Of a DNA stretch of 64,000 nt, positions 31,505 to 39,848 are shown in pieces. The notes under the pieces were generated by a model. That model did not search any database. It was not told the DNA's origin and saw nothing but the letters and a program-made list of their open reading frames with translations. Position 1 is the first letter of the stretch. Every line of letters starts with the position of its first letter. Source of the DNA: DATEDA01 sp963754305 (GTDB taxonomy: Bacteria; Pseudomonadota; Gammaproteobacteria; Burkholderiales; SG8-39); the NCBI GenBank assembly GCA_963754305.1, contig CAVWFR010000049.1, forward strand, positions 124,001-188,000, written 5' to 3'. A program made the translations under genes and the position numbers.

Positions 31505-32473
31505 TCACGGCTCGAGCTTGAATCCGGTCTGCTTGATCAGTTTGGCCCAGCGTTCGCGGTCTTCGCGCAAGAACTTGTCCATCTGCTCGGGCGAGTTGCC
31601 GATCGGCTCGGCGCCGAAGCCGAGGATCTTCTCTTTCATCTCCGGTGTGTTGAGAAGCTTGACGATGTCGGCATTGAGCTTGGCGACGATGTCGCGCGGC
31701 GTGCCGCCGGCGGTGAAGACGCCCTGGTAGCTGCCGGCCGTAAAGCCCGGCAGGATGTCGCTGACCAAGGGCGCGTCGGGGAACGCGCCGACGCGCTTCG
31801 TGCTGGTCACCCCGAGGAGTCGCAGACTGCCGCTCTTCACGTGCGGAGCGGTGGCGAGCATGCTGTTGAAGAGCACGTCCGCGTGGCCGCCGGCGACGTC
31901 CTGGATTGCCTGCGCACCGCCCTTGCTGGGAATGTAGGTCCACTGGATGCCGAGCGCGTGTGCGAACTGCAATCCCGCGAGGTGCACATTGCTGCCGAGG
32001 CCGGGGGTGGCGTAGTTCAGCTTGCCGGGATTCGCCTTGGAGTACTCGACCAGCTCTTTCAGCGACTTCACCGGCGAGCTCGGCGTCACGACGACGAGGT
32101 ACGGAGAATAGGTGAGCGAAGTGATCGGGGCGAGATCCTTGTGCAGGTCGAACGGCATGTTCTTGACGAGCGACGGCGCAATCGTGAGCGTCCCGAGGTC
32201 GCTGACGACCAGCGTGTAGCCGTCGCGTGCGGACTTCGCCACGAAATCGGTGCCGATCATGCCGCCGGCGCCGGTCTTGTTCTCGACGATCGCCGGCTGG
32301 CCCCACTCTTCCCGGAGCCCCGTGCCGATCAGCCGCGCGAGGATGTCGGAGGCGCCGCCCGCGGCGTAGGGAACGATGATGCGCACCGGCTTCGTGGGGA
32401 ACTTCTGCGCCTGCGCGCCGGCGAAGAGCGGGAATCCCAGCGCGAGCGCGAATACACCGATCAGCCGTTTCAT
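31505..32473 (-). CDS. Bug/TctC-family binding protein 3 of the sugar-acid operon
   Basis: A 322-residue periplasmic binding protein with a signal peptide (1-22, ending FAGAQAQ), VRIIVPYAAGGASDILARLI, IVENKTGAGGMIGTDFVAKS, YATPGLGSNVHLAGLQFAHA and YIPSKGGAQAIQDVAGGHAD. The usual HVPYKG is YIPSKG here, a change in the ligand-contact loop that may alter specificity. The ATG at 32473 with an AGGAGAAAG leader is the start. It sits between the Ldh-type dehydrogenase (26 bases) and a second Bug gene. Confidence 0.92.
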   Translation of the reverse strand: MKRLIGVFALALGFPLFAGAQAQKFPTKPVRIIVPYAAGGASDILARLIGTGLREEWGQPAIVENKTGAGGMIGTDFVAKSARDGYTLVVSDLGTLTIAPSLVKNMPFDLHKDLAPITSLTYSPYLVVVTPSSPVKSLKELVEYSKANPGKLNYATPGLGSNVHLAGLQFAHALGIQWTYIPSKGGAQAIQDVAGGHADVLFNSMLATAPHVKSGSLRLLGVTSTKRVGAFPDAPLVSDILPGFTAGSYQGVFTAGGTPRDIVAKLNADIVKLLNTPEMKEKILGFGAEPIGNSPEQMDKFLREDRERWAKLIKQTGFKLEP

Positions 32474-32499
32474 TGCTTTCTCCTCGAATGATTGGGCGA

Positions 32500-33591
32500 T
32501 CAGCGCGCCGCAGGCGCGCTCACCCCCAGCTTGTCGGCCCAGCCGCCGATGGCCCGCCACGTCGCCTGGTCGTAAGCGACCCCGTTCGCGAGGGCATCGG
32601 CGATGCTTCGTGCCGCCTGATCGCCCGGCATCCGGACCGGACGGTCCGCGCGGATCGGCCTGTTCGAGCGGCACCGGTCCGACAGGTGGTTCATCTGGCG
32701 CCCGAACTCGGCGCGGCTGGCGAAGAAATCCGGATCCAGGACCTGCAGAAAGACGTTTCCGCCCCAGCGCTCGGGTGCATCGTGCCGGCCATGCCCCGAC
32801 AGGCCTTGCGACAGGGCTTCGATCATCAACGCGAAGCCGAAGCCCTTATGGCCGTATTCCTGTCCGCCGATCAACTGCAGCGAACCGCGGGGCTCGGATT
32901 GCTCCAGCACGGCGGGATCCCGAGTCGGTACGCCCTGCGGGTCGAGCAGCCACGGGTGCTCGAACTCCTCGCCCGCGGCGAGTTTCTGCCGCGTCATCGA
33001 GGTGGTCGTGATCGACGCGGAAATGTCGACCAGCACCGGATGATCCGCGCCGGGGTAGCCGATCGCGAACGGATTCGGCGTGAAGAGCGCCTCGGTGCCG
33101 CCGTACGGCGCGACTCTCCGGCCCGATGGATCGGAGTTGGCAATGATCGCCACGAAGCCCTTGTCCGCGGCCTGCTTCACCAGTGCCGCGAGGCACCCTA
33201 TGTGGTGGCTCTTCCGGATCGCGAACGACACCGCGCCGAGCTCCGCCGCGCGCGGCAGCGCGAGCTCGATGGCGCGGTCGACCAGCCACAGCCCCGGCAG
33301 GTAACCGCCGTCCCAGACGACGGTCGCGCCCGTGTCGCGAACCACCTCCGGCTCGCCGGCGATCCGCATGCCGCCCTTCGCGATCTCCGCGAGGTACGTC
33401 GGCGCCATCGCGAGGCCGTGCGTGCGCCGTCCCATCATGTCGGTAAGGACGAGGAGACGCCCGACGGTGGCGGCTTTTCCATGCTCCATCCCGACCGCCT
33501 CGAACAGCGCGGCCGCGAAGACGGTAAGACCGTCTATAGCGAAGCAACGCGTCGCCATGGATGATGGGCTACGGTCGGCCACCGGCGGCAT
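32500..33591 (-). CDS. Ldh-family (malate/L-lactate/ureidoglycolate-type) dehydrogenase
   Basis: A 363-residue NAD(P)-dependent 2-hydroxyacid dehydrogenase of the LDH2/MDH2 family, unrelated in fold to classical lactate dehydrogenase. Family blocks are TDMMGRRTHGLAMAPTYL, the catalytic region FAIRKSHHIGCLAALVKQAA, IIANSDPSGRRVAPYGG, LFTPNPFAIGYPG and GHKGFGFALMIEALSQGLSG. The ATG at 33591 overlaps the preceding Bug stop as TGATG and has GGTGGAG upstream; an ATG at 33558 is possible but lacks a ribosome site. Substrate unknown; a sugar-derived 2-hydroxy or 2-keto acid fits. An arginine-rich insert near residue 315 (SDRCRSNRPIRADRPVR) looks unusual for the family. Confidence 0.87.
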   Translation of the reverse strand: MPPVADRSPSSMATRCFAIDGLTVFAAALFEAVGMEHGKAATVGRLLVLTDMMGRRTHGLAMAPTYLAEIAKGGMRIAGEPEVVRDTGATVVWDGGYLPGLWLVDRAIELALPRAAELGAVSFAIRKSHHIGCLAALVKQAADKGFVAIIANSDPSGRRVAPYGGTEALFTPNPFAIGYPGADHPVLVDISASITTTSMTRQKLAAGEEFEHPWLLDPQGVPTRDPAVLEQSEPRGSLQLIGGQEYGHKGFGFALMIEALSQGLSGHGRHDAPERWGGNVFLQVLDPDFFASRAEFGRQMNHLSDRCRSNRPIRADRPVRMPGDQAARSIADALANGVAYDQATWRAIGGWADKLGVSAPAAR

Positions 33592-34571
33592 CACTCCACC
33601 TTCAGGCCCTTGTCGCGGATGATCCGACCGTAGCGGGCGCGGTCGGCATCGATCAGGGCCTGGAGCTGGGCCGGCGTACTCGATTGCGGCACGGCGCCTT
33701 GCGCGACCAGCTTCTCGCGCACCTCGGCGTCCGCTACCACCGCCTTCACGTCGGCGGCAAGCTTGTCGACGATCGCCGCGGGGGTGCCTGCCGGCGCGAG
33801 CAGCGCGATCCACGACCCCGATTCGGCGTTCTTCACGCCCGCTTCGGCGAGCGTCGGGACGTCGGGAAGCGCGGGTGAGCGCTTGGCGTGCGTCACCGCG
33901 AGCCCCTTGAGCTTGCCCTGCTTGATGCTGCCGGAGGATTCCAGCACCGAGGCAAACAGCAGATCGACGTGGCCGGCCATGAGATCGGTCATGGCCGGGC
34001 CGCCGCCCTTGTACGGCACGTGCAGCAGCCGCGTGCCCGTGGCGAGCTGGAAGATCTCCGCGGTCAGGTGTGGAGAGCCGCCGCTTCCGGAGCTGGCGTA
34101 GGTCACCTTGTCGGGATTGGCCTTGGCGAAGTCCACGAGCTCCTTGACCGTCTTGGGTGCGAACGAGGGGCTCGCCATCAGCACGAACGGCAGCTCGCAG
34201 ATGAGCGACACCGGCGCGAAGGCCGTGTCCGGGTTGTAGGGCAGCTTGGGGTAAAGCGACGGATTGATCGACTGTGTGCCCACATTGGCGATCAGCAGCG
34301 TGTAGCCGTCGGGGCGGGCCTTGGCCACCGCGTCGGCGCCGAGAATGCCCCCGGCACCCCCGCGATTCTCCACCAGCACGGTCGAACCACCCGACTTGCT
34401 CCACAGCGCGGTGAGCTTGGCCGCCACGGTGCGCGCCGCGATGTCGGTGCCGCCCCCAGGTGAGAACGGCACGATGAAGGTGACCGGCTTCTGCGGCCAC
34501 TTCGCGTCTTGCGCGAGCGCCGATCCCGCCGCGCACACGGCGGCCAGCGTGACGACGAGCAGGTGCTTCAT
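33591..34571 (-). CDS. Bug/TctC-family binding protein 4 of the sugar-acid operon
   Basis: A 326-residue periplasmic binding protein: signal peptide 1-21 (CAAGSALAQ), VTFIVPFSPGGGTDIAARTV, VLVENRGGAGGILGADAVA, YASSGSGGSPHLTAEIFQLA, HVPYKGGGPAMTDLMAGHVD and VPTLAEAGVKNAESGSW. The 5' end is almost identical to that of Bug protein 2. Its stop overlaps the start of the Ldh-type gene (TGATG), so the binding protein and the enzyme are translationally coupled. The 139 bases upstream, before RraA, contain an AGGAGG site but nothing else recognised. Confidence 0.92.
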   Translation of the reverse strand: MKHLLVVTLAAVCAAGSALAQDAKWPQKPVTFIVPFSPGGGTDIAARTVAAKLTALWSKSGGSTVLVENRGGAGGILGADAVAKARPDGYTLLIANVGTQSINPSLYPKLPYNPDTAFAPVSLICELPFVLMASPSFAPKTVKELVDFAKANPDKVTYASSGSGGSPHLTAEIFQLATGTRLLHVPYKGGGPAMTDLMAGHVDLLFASVLESSGSIKQGKLKGLAVTHAKRSPALPDVPTLAEAGVKNAESGSWIALLAPAGTPAAIVDKLAADVKAVVADAEVREKLVAQGAVPQSSTPAQLQALIDADRARYGRIIRDKGLKVE

Positions 34572-34710
34572 CACTTCCTCCTTCGGAGCTGTGAGGCCGG
34601 CGTTGCGGCGCGGGCGATCGCTGCCGCGTAGAGCGGCGCCATCCGCGCAGGCTCGCGATCGGGACGGTCCGCGTCGCGTGAACAGGCGACGCACGATGTC
34701 TCCTCGCCCG

Positions 34711-35427
34711 TCAGGCGTTGTGCTTCTTGCGCCATTCCTCGTAAGCGGCGCGAGTGGCGGCGTTCGGCGGATAGGTCCCGGGGAGCGCGGCGCCGTTCTG
34801 CACGCGCTCGAGGAGGAAGATCTCCAGCTTCTCCTGCTCGGCGGCGTCGGTGGCGACCTCATCGGCGAGATGAGCCGGGATCACGACCACACCCTCCTCG
34901 TCGCCGACGATGACGTCGCCGGGATAGACGGCCACCCCACCGCAGCCGATGGGCACGTTGAGGTCGATGGCGTGGTGATGGATGAGGTTGAGCGGCGCGC
35001 TGCCGCCGGCGCAGAAGACGGCGAAGTCCATCTTCGCGATCTCGCCGCTGTCGCGCACCGGTCCGTCGGACACCAGGCCCGCCGCGCCGCGCACCTTGAG
35101 GCGGGTGGTCAAGATCTGGCCGCCGGACGCCACGCGCTTCTCGCCGCGCGTATCGAGGACCAGCACGTGGCCCGGCGGAACGCTTTCGATCGCCTTGCGC
35201 TGCGGGTGCTCGGGGTTGTCGAACGCGCTGAGCTGGTCGATGTCCTCGCGTGCCGGGATGTTGCGCACCGTGAACGCCGGGCCGACCAGGTTGCCCCCCG
35301 AAGGGGTGGTGAGGCGCTTGATGCCCTGGATGTAGACGTTGCGAAGGCCGCGCTTGAAGAGCTGCGTGCACAGCGTCGCCGTGCTGACCTCGCGCAGGCG
35401 CTTGATCGTGTCGCCCTTGAGTTCCAT
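34711..35427 (-). CDS. RraA-like / HMG-aldolase-family protein
   Basis: A 238-residue protein of the RraA/4-hydroxy-4-methyl-2-oxoglutarate aldolase family. The metal/pyruvate site is in AAGLVSDGPVRDSGEI, matching the G-x-x-x-D-G-x-x-R-D signature, with GGVAVYPGDVIVGDEEGVVVIP closing the barrel. Despite the name given to E. coli RraA (an RNase E inhibitor), members in catabolic operons act as divalent-metal aldolases or decarboxylases on 2-keto acids. Here it sits 13 bases after a Bug gene in the sugar-acid operon, so an enzyme role on a keto acid is likely. Confidence 0.88.
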   Translation of the reverse strand: MELKGDTIKRLREVSTATLCTQLFKRGLRNVYIQGIKRLTTPSGGNLVGPAFTVRNIPAREDIDQLSAFDNPEHPQRKAIESVPPGHVLVLDTRGEKRVASGGQILTTRLKVRGAAGLVSDGPVRDSGEIAKMDFAVFCAGGSAPLNLIHHHAIDLNVPIGCGGVAVYPGDVIVGDEEGVVVIPAHLADEVATDAAEQEKLEIFLLERVQNGAALPGTYPPNAATRAAYEEWRKKHNA

Positions 35428-35440
35428 GGATGTCCTCCGG

Positions 35441-36418
35441 TCAGTTGGGGGTTGCGCCCGACTTCTTCACCAGCTCCGCCCAGCGCGGGATCTCGCGTTG
35501 CATCAGCGCCGTGAGCTCCTGGGGCGAGCTGCCCACGACCTCCATGCCCATCTGGGCGGTAAGCTTGTCGCGGACGTCCGGCGTCTTGAGCGCCTTGACG
35601 ATCTCCGTGTTCAGCCGTTGGACGATCGGCTGCGGCGTGCCTTTCGGCGCATAGATCGCCTGCCACGAAACCAGCTCGAATCCCTTTACGCCGGCTTCGA
35701 TCATCGTCGGCGTGTCGGGCGCCAGCGGCGTGCGCTTCGGCGTCGTCACCGCGAGCAGCTTCAGCTTGCCCGCCTTCGCAAGCGCCGCGCCGGCGGTCAG
35801 CTGGTCGAAGGTGATCGGCACCTGACCGCCCACGACGTCCTGCAGCGCCTGGGGGCTGCCCTTGTAGGGCACGTGCGTCAGCTCCACCCCGATGAGGTCG
35901 GCGAACAGCTCGCCCGCGAGGTGGGTCGAGGTGCCGGCCCCGGACGAGGCGAAGGTACGCTTGGAAGGGTCTTTCTTGAGCAGCGCGATGAGCTCCGGCA
36001 CCGAATTCACCCCGAGTTGCGGACTGACGAACAGGGCGTTCGGGACGTAGCCGACGAGCGTGATCGGCTCGAAATCCTTGAGCGGGTCGTACGGGAGGTC
36101 CTTATAGAGGCTCGCGTTGATCGCGTGCGTGCTGATCGTGCCGCCGAGCAGCGTGTAGCCGTCGGGTTTCGCCCGCGCGACGGAGCCCGCGCCGACCGCG
36201 CCCGCCGCGCCCGGCTTGTTCTCCACCACCACCGGCTGGGCCAGCGAAGTCGCGAGCGATTGCGCGACCGTGCGGCCGATCACGTCGGTCGAGCCCCCGG
36301 GCGTGAACGGCACGACGTAGGTGATGGGGCGCGTCGGCCAGGTCTGCGCGACCGCGGCGAGCGGACCACACGCGAGGACCGCGGCGGCCAGCGCGATGAG
36401 GGGCATGCGTCGGTTCAT
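35441..36418 (-). CDS. Bug/TctC-family binding protein 5 of the sugar-acid operon
   Basis: A 325-residue periplasmic binding protein: signal peptide 1-24 (GPLAAVAQ), ITYVVPFTPGGSTDVIGRTV, VVENKPGAAGAVGAGSVARA, FASSGAGTSTHLAGELFADL, HVPYKGSPQALQDVVGGQV and TPTMIEAGVKGFELVSW. It starts 23 bases after the IlvD/Edd-type gene and ends 13 bases before RraA. As with its four relatives in this operon, no TctA/TctB membrane genes are present within the window. Confidence 0.92.
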   Translation of the reverse strand: MNRRMPLIALAAAVLACGPLAAVAQTWPTRPITYVVPFTPGGSTDVIGRTVAQSLATSLAQPVVVENKPGAAGAVGAGSVARAKPDGYTLLGGTISTHAINASLYKDLPYDPLKDFEPITLVGYVPNALFVSPQLGVNSVPELIALLKKDPSKRTFASSGAGTSTHLAGELFADLIGVELTHVPYKGSPQALQDVVGGQVPITFDQLTAGAALAKAGKLKLLAVTTPKRTPLAPDTPTMIEAGVKGFELVSWQAIYAPKGTPQPIVQRLNTEIVKALKTPDVRDKLTAQMGMEVVGSSPQELTALMQREIPRWAELVKKSGATPN

Positions 36419-36441
36419 GGCGGTCTCCTTGGCGCGGGCGC

Positions 36442-38175
36442 TTAGTGGATTTCGGGCTCACCCGTCGCGGCGCCGGCCTCGAGGAAATCGAAGTCGCAAC
36501 CTTCGTTCGCTTGGGTGACGTGCTTCAGGTACAGCGTGCCGAACCCGCGGATGTAGTGCGGCTTGGGCTGCTTCCAGGCGGCGCGGCGCTCCTCGAGCTC
36601 GGCATCGCTCACCTTGAGCGTGAGCTTGCGCCCCGGGACATCGAGTTCGATCGCGTCGCCATCGCGCACGAGCGCGAGCGGCCCGCCGATGAAGGATTCG
36701 GGCGCGACGTGGAGCACGCAGGCGCCATAGCTCGTGCCGCTCATGCGCGCGTCCGAGATGCGCAGCATGTCGCGCACGCCCTGCTGCAGCAGCTTCTTCG
36801 GAATCGGCAGCTGGCCCCACTCGGGGAAGCCGGGCGCGCCCTGCGGGCCGGCGCTCTGCAGGACGATGACCGAGTCCTTGTCGACCTCGAGCGCCGGATC
36901 GTCGATGCGCTTGGCCATGTCGTTGTAGTCGCGGAACACGACCGCGCGGCCGGTGTGGCGTTGCAGGTGCGCTTCCATCGCCGCGGGCTTGATCACCGCG
37001 CCGTCGGGCGCGAGGTTGCCGCGCAGCACCGCGAGCCCATCGCGCTCGACCAGCGGCTTCGTCCGCGGACGGATCACGTCGTCGTTATAGATGTCGGCGC
37101 CCGCAAGGTTCTCGCCCAGGGGGCGGCCGTTGACGGTGAGCGCCGTCGTATCGAGGAGATCGGTGAGCTGCGACAGCAGACCGCGCAGGCCGCCGGCGTA
37201 GTAGAAATCCTCCATTAGGTATTTGCCCGACGGCCGGATGTTCGCCAGTACGGGCGTGCGGCGCGCAAGCGCGTCGAAGCGCTCGAGATTCAGCGGCACG
37301 CCGGCGCGTCGCGCCACGGCGATCAGGTGCACGACGGCGTTCGTCGAGCCGCCCAGCGCGAGCACCGCGGTGACTGCGTTGTCGATCGCGCGGGCGTCGA
37401 CGATATCGCGCACGCAGAGGTCTTCCCAGACCATCTCCACGATGCGCTTGCCCGACAGCGTCGCCATCTGCGCATGCCGGGAGTCGGGCGCCGGTATGGA
37501 TGCGAAGCCGGGCAGCGTCAGGCCCATGGCTTCGGTGGCGCTCGTCATCGTCGAGGCGGTGCCCATCGTCATGCAGTGCCCGGGCGAGCGCGCGATGCCG
37601 TCCTCGACCCCGCGCCATTCGTCCTCGGTGATGTTGCCGGCACGTAGCTCCGCCCAGTACTTCCAGGTGTCGCTGCCGCTACCGAGGAAGTTGCCCTTGA
37701 AGTCGCCGCGCAACATGGGACCGGCAGGGACGAAGATCGTGGGCAGGTTGACCGACAGCGCGCCCATCACGAGCGCAGGCGTCGTCTTGTCGCAACCGCC
37801 CATCAGCACGCAGCCGTCCGCGGGGTAGCTGCGCAGGAGCTCTTCGGTCTCCATCGCAAGGAGGTTCCGGTAGAGCATCGTGGTCGGCTTCTGGAACGGC
37901 TCGGCCAGGGAGATGGCCGGCATCTCGACCGGAAAGCCGCCCGCCTGCCAGATGCCGCGCTTCACTTCCTCGGCGCGCTGGCGGAAGTGGCTGTGGCAGG
38001 AATTGATGTCGCTCCAGGTGTTGATGATCGCGATGACCGGTTTCCCGGCGTAGTCGGAGCGGTGGTAACCCATCTGCGCGGTACGGGAGCGATGGCCGAA
38101 GGAGCGCATGTCGTTGACGCCGTACCAGCGGTGACTGCGCAGATCCTCCGGGTTCTTGCGGGGCTTGGTGCCCAT
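36442..38175 (-). CDS. IlvD/Edd-family sugar-acid dehydratase (L-arabonate dehydratase-like)
   Basis: A 577-residue iron-sulphur dehydratase. The cluster cysteines are in SDINSCHSHFRQ (about residue 60), VLMGGCDKTTPALV (about 128) and SPGHCMTMGTASTM (about 200). The N-terminal RSHRWYGVNDMRSFGHRSR and the lack of the longer IlvD-specific segments place it with sugar-acid dehydratases (L-arabonate, D-xylonate, galactonate type), not with dihydroxy-acid dehydratase of branched-chain amino acids. It would form a 2-keto-3-deoxy acid for the DapA-family enzyme at the end of the operon. The ATG has an AGGAGGCGGT leader. Confidence 0.92.
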   Translation of the reverse strand: MGTKPRKNPEDLRSHRWYGVNDMRSFGHRSRTAQMGYHRSDYAGKPVIAIINTWSDINSCHSHFRQRAEEVKRGIWQAGGFPVEMPAISLAEPFQKPTTMLYRNLLAMETEELLRSYPADGCVLMGGCDKTTPALVMGALSVNLPTIFVPAGPMLRGDFKGNFLGSGSDTWKYWAELRAGNITEDEWRGVEDGIARSPGHCMTMGTASTMTSATEAMGLTLPGFASIPAPDSRHAQMATLSGKRIVEMVWEDLCVRDIVDARAIDNAVTAVLALGGSTNAVVHLIAVARRAGVPLNLERFDALARRTPVLANIRPSGKYLMEDFYYAGGLRGLLSQLTDLLDTTALTVNGRPLGENLAGADIYNDDVIRPRTKPLVERDGLAVLRGNLAPDGAVIKPAAMEAHLQRHTGRAVVFRDYNDMAKRIDDPALEVDKDSVIVLQSAGPQGAPGFPEWGQLPIPKKLLQQGVRDMLRISDARMSGTSYGACVLHVAPESFIGGPLALVRDGDAIELDVPGRKLTLKVSDAELEERRAAWKQPKPHYIRGFGTLYLKHVTQANEGCDFDFLEAGAATGEPEIH

Positions 38176-38288
38176 ACGACCGCCTCCTATTCGTTCGATT
38201 GCGGGACCCGGGAGCGGACGGGCCTCGCGGGCCCGCGCATTCCGGCTGGGTTGGCAAATCTACGCCTCGAGATCGCGCGCCGTCACCC

Positions 38289-38325
38289 GTCATCGCGGCG
38301 CCCGGACGGGTCGCCGGGCGATGAC
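38289..38325. other. Hairpin between HTH gene and dehydratase gene
   Basis: GTCATCGC (38289-38296) returns as GCGATGAC (38318-38325), with further internal GC pairing. It lies in the 201-base gap before the dehydratase gene. No T-run follows on either strand. It may be an mRNA processing or stabilising stem, or a relative of the intergenic repeats. Confidence 0.35.
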
Positions 38326-38376
38326 TCTAGTCCCGTACCCCCGGTGCGTCGCCTATCCAAAGTTAGGGTCCGGCGA

Positions 38377-38661
38377 TCAGGGCTGGCGCGACGCCAGCTC
38401 CCCGCGATCCCGGGCCCTGGCGACGGCCTCGGTCCGGTTGCGTGCGCCAAGCTTCGAGAAGATCTGATGCAGATGCCACTTGACCGTCCCGACGACGATC
38501 CCCAGCTGCGCCGCGATTTCCTGGTTGAAGAGCCCGCGTGCCACGAGACCCAGGATCTCCTGCTCGGTTCGGGTCAACCCTTCGCGGGCCGCGAGAGCAT
38601 CGCGTGTGGGGTAGCCGGAGGCGTCGTCGTTAACGGAGGCGAGGTTGGTCGTGGGGGGCAT
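38377..38661 (-). CDS. Small LuxR-type helix-turn-helix protein
   Basis: A 94-residue protein made almost entirely of a LuxR/FixJ DNA-binding domain at about 28-85: LTRTEQEILGLVARGLFNQE, IAAQLGIVVGTVKWHLHQIF and SKLGARNRTEAVARARDRGE. There is no receiver, PAS or autoinducer-binding domain, so either a free-standing regulator or the surviving end of a larger protein; the wording of the C-terminus resembles MalT-type (LAL) regulators. It lies directly downstream of a LacI-type operator and is the first gene in the direction of the sugar-acid operon. Confidence 0.8.
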   Translation of the reverse strand: MPPTTNLASVNDDASGYPTRDALAAREGLTRTEQEILGLVARGLFNQEIAAQLGIVVGTVKWHLHQIFSKLGARNRTEAVARARDRGELASRQP

Positions 38662-38711
38662 TGGTGGGGGTACGTGAGGCTGGGTTCTGGTGGGCGCTAG
38701 TTCTCGGATGG

Positions 38712-38733
38712 TTTATGGTAGCGCTATCATAAA
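38712..38733. promoter_or_regulatory. LacI-family operator upstream of the sugar-acid operon
   Basis: A 22-base near-perfect palindrome, TTTATGGTAGCGCTATCATAAA, with one mismatched pair. Its core TGGTAGCGCTATCA matches the central-CG, TGNTANCGNTANCA type of site bound by LacI/GalR-family repressors. It lies 50 bases before the first gene of the operon and just past the end of the LacI-type gene. Confidence 0.75.
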
Positions 38734-38780
38734 CGGGTGTCAAGCGGCGGTCTCGAATCCCCCCGCCATCACCGGACCGG

Positions 38781-39824
38781 CTAAGTGCTGGCGCGCTCCA
38801 CGATCGAGAACCCGATGTCGACCACCCGGTCGCCGACCGGCCGGCCCTCGGCGCGGTCGACGATGAACCGTGCGGCCTGCCGGCCGATGCCGGTGCCGTC
38901 GATGCGAACGGTGCTGAGCGCCGGATGGGTGTCGGCCGCGAAGGCAAAGTCGCCGAAGCCGAACACGGCCAGCCGCCCAGGCACCGGAATGCCCCGCGCC
39001 TGCGCCTCGGTAATCGCGCCGAGCGCGAGCACGTCGGAGCTGCAGAAGACTGCGTCGATATCGGGCCGGCGTGCGAGCAGGTCGGCGAGCCCGCTGCGCC
39101 CGTGGCCGAGCGTGCTCGGGGCCGCAACGACACAGGTCGGCACCTCCGGGCTGCCGAGGCGCCCCGCGGCCCGGACGAAGCTCTCGCGGCGCAGCCCGGC
39201 GCGCGGGTCGTCGGCGGTGACGATGGCGATTCGTCGCCGGCCACGCGCGTGGAGGTACTCCGCCACCGCCGCCCCCACCTTCTCATGGGAGAAACCGACC
39301 AGCATATCGATCGGCGTGGGCGTCAGATCCCAGGTTTCCACCACCGGTATCCCGGCCGCGAGCAGGCGCCGGCGGCCCTCCGCCGAGTGCATGATTCCCG
39401 TGAGCACGATGCCGTCCGGGCGGCGCCCGATGATCGCGCCGAGCAGCGCATCCTCGCGGGAGTGCGCATACCCCGCCTGGCCCAGCATCAGCTGATAACC
39501 CGATTCGGCGAGCCCTTCCGTCAGCGCCTGGATCGTCTCGAGGAAGACCGGGCCGGCGATGGTCGGAACGAGCGCCGCCACCAGCCGGCTGTGCGTCGAG
39601 GCGAGCCCCCCGGCGAGCATGTTCGGCACGTAGCCGGTTCGCTCGATCGCGCCGCGTACCCGCTGCAGTGTCTCGGGGGACACGCGGTCCGGCGTATTCA
39701 GCGCGCGCGAAGCCGTGATCGCCGAAACGCCGGCGAGCTTCGCGACGTCGGCGAGGGTGATGCGGCCGGTCCCGCGCCGGGCGCGGCGCGCACGGACAGG
39801 GGCGGCTCGGGTGCGGCGTGGCAT
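38781..39824 (-). CDS. LacI/GntR-type transcriptional repressor
   Basis: A 347-residue LacI-family regulator. The N-terminal helix-turn-helix is ITLADVAKLAGVSAITASRAL with the hinge-helix region around GYVPNMLAGGLAS, followed by a periplasmic-binding-protein-like effector domain (LVAALVPTIAGPVFLETIQAL through the final SIVERAST). The wording of the HTH resembles the gluconate repressor GntR subgroup, which responds to sugar acids or their lactones. It is transcribed toward the sugar-acid operon, with operator-like palindromes before its own start and before that operon. The ATG at 39824 is chosen; a longer frame from 39863 would cross the upstream operator. Confidence 0.93.
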   Translation of the reverse strand: MPRRTRAAPVRARRARRGTGRITLADVAKLAGVSAITASRALNTPDRVSPETLQRVRGAIERTGYVPNMLAGGLASTHSRLVAALVPTIAGPVFLETIQALTEGLAESGYQLMLGQAGYAHSREDALLGAIIGRRPDGIVLTGIMHSAEGRRRLLAAGIPVVETWDLTPTPIDMLVGFSHEKVGAAVAEYLHARGRRRIAIVTADDPRAGLRRESFVRAAGRLGSPEVPTCVVAAPSTLGHGRSGLADLLARRPDIDAVFCSSDVLALGAITEAQARGIPVPGRLAVFGFGDFAFAADTHPALSTVRIDGTGIGRQAARFIVDRAEGRPVGDRVVDIGFSIVERAST

Positions 39825-39848
39825 GCAGCGATCATATCGCGGATGCGA

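Noticed and set aside
38289..38325. Rho-independent terminator before the dehydratase gene
   Set aside because: The stem has no T-run on either strand and would cut the operon from its operator; it is listed only as a hairpin.
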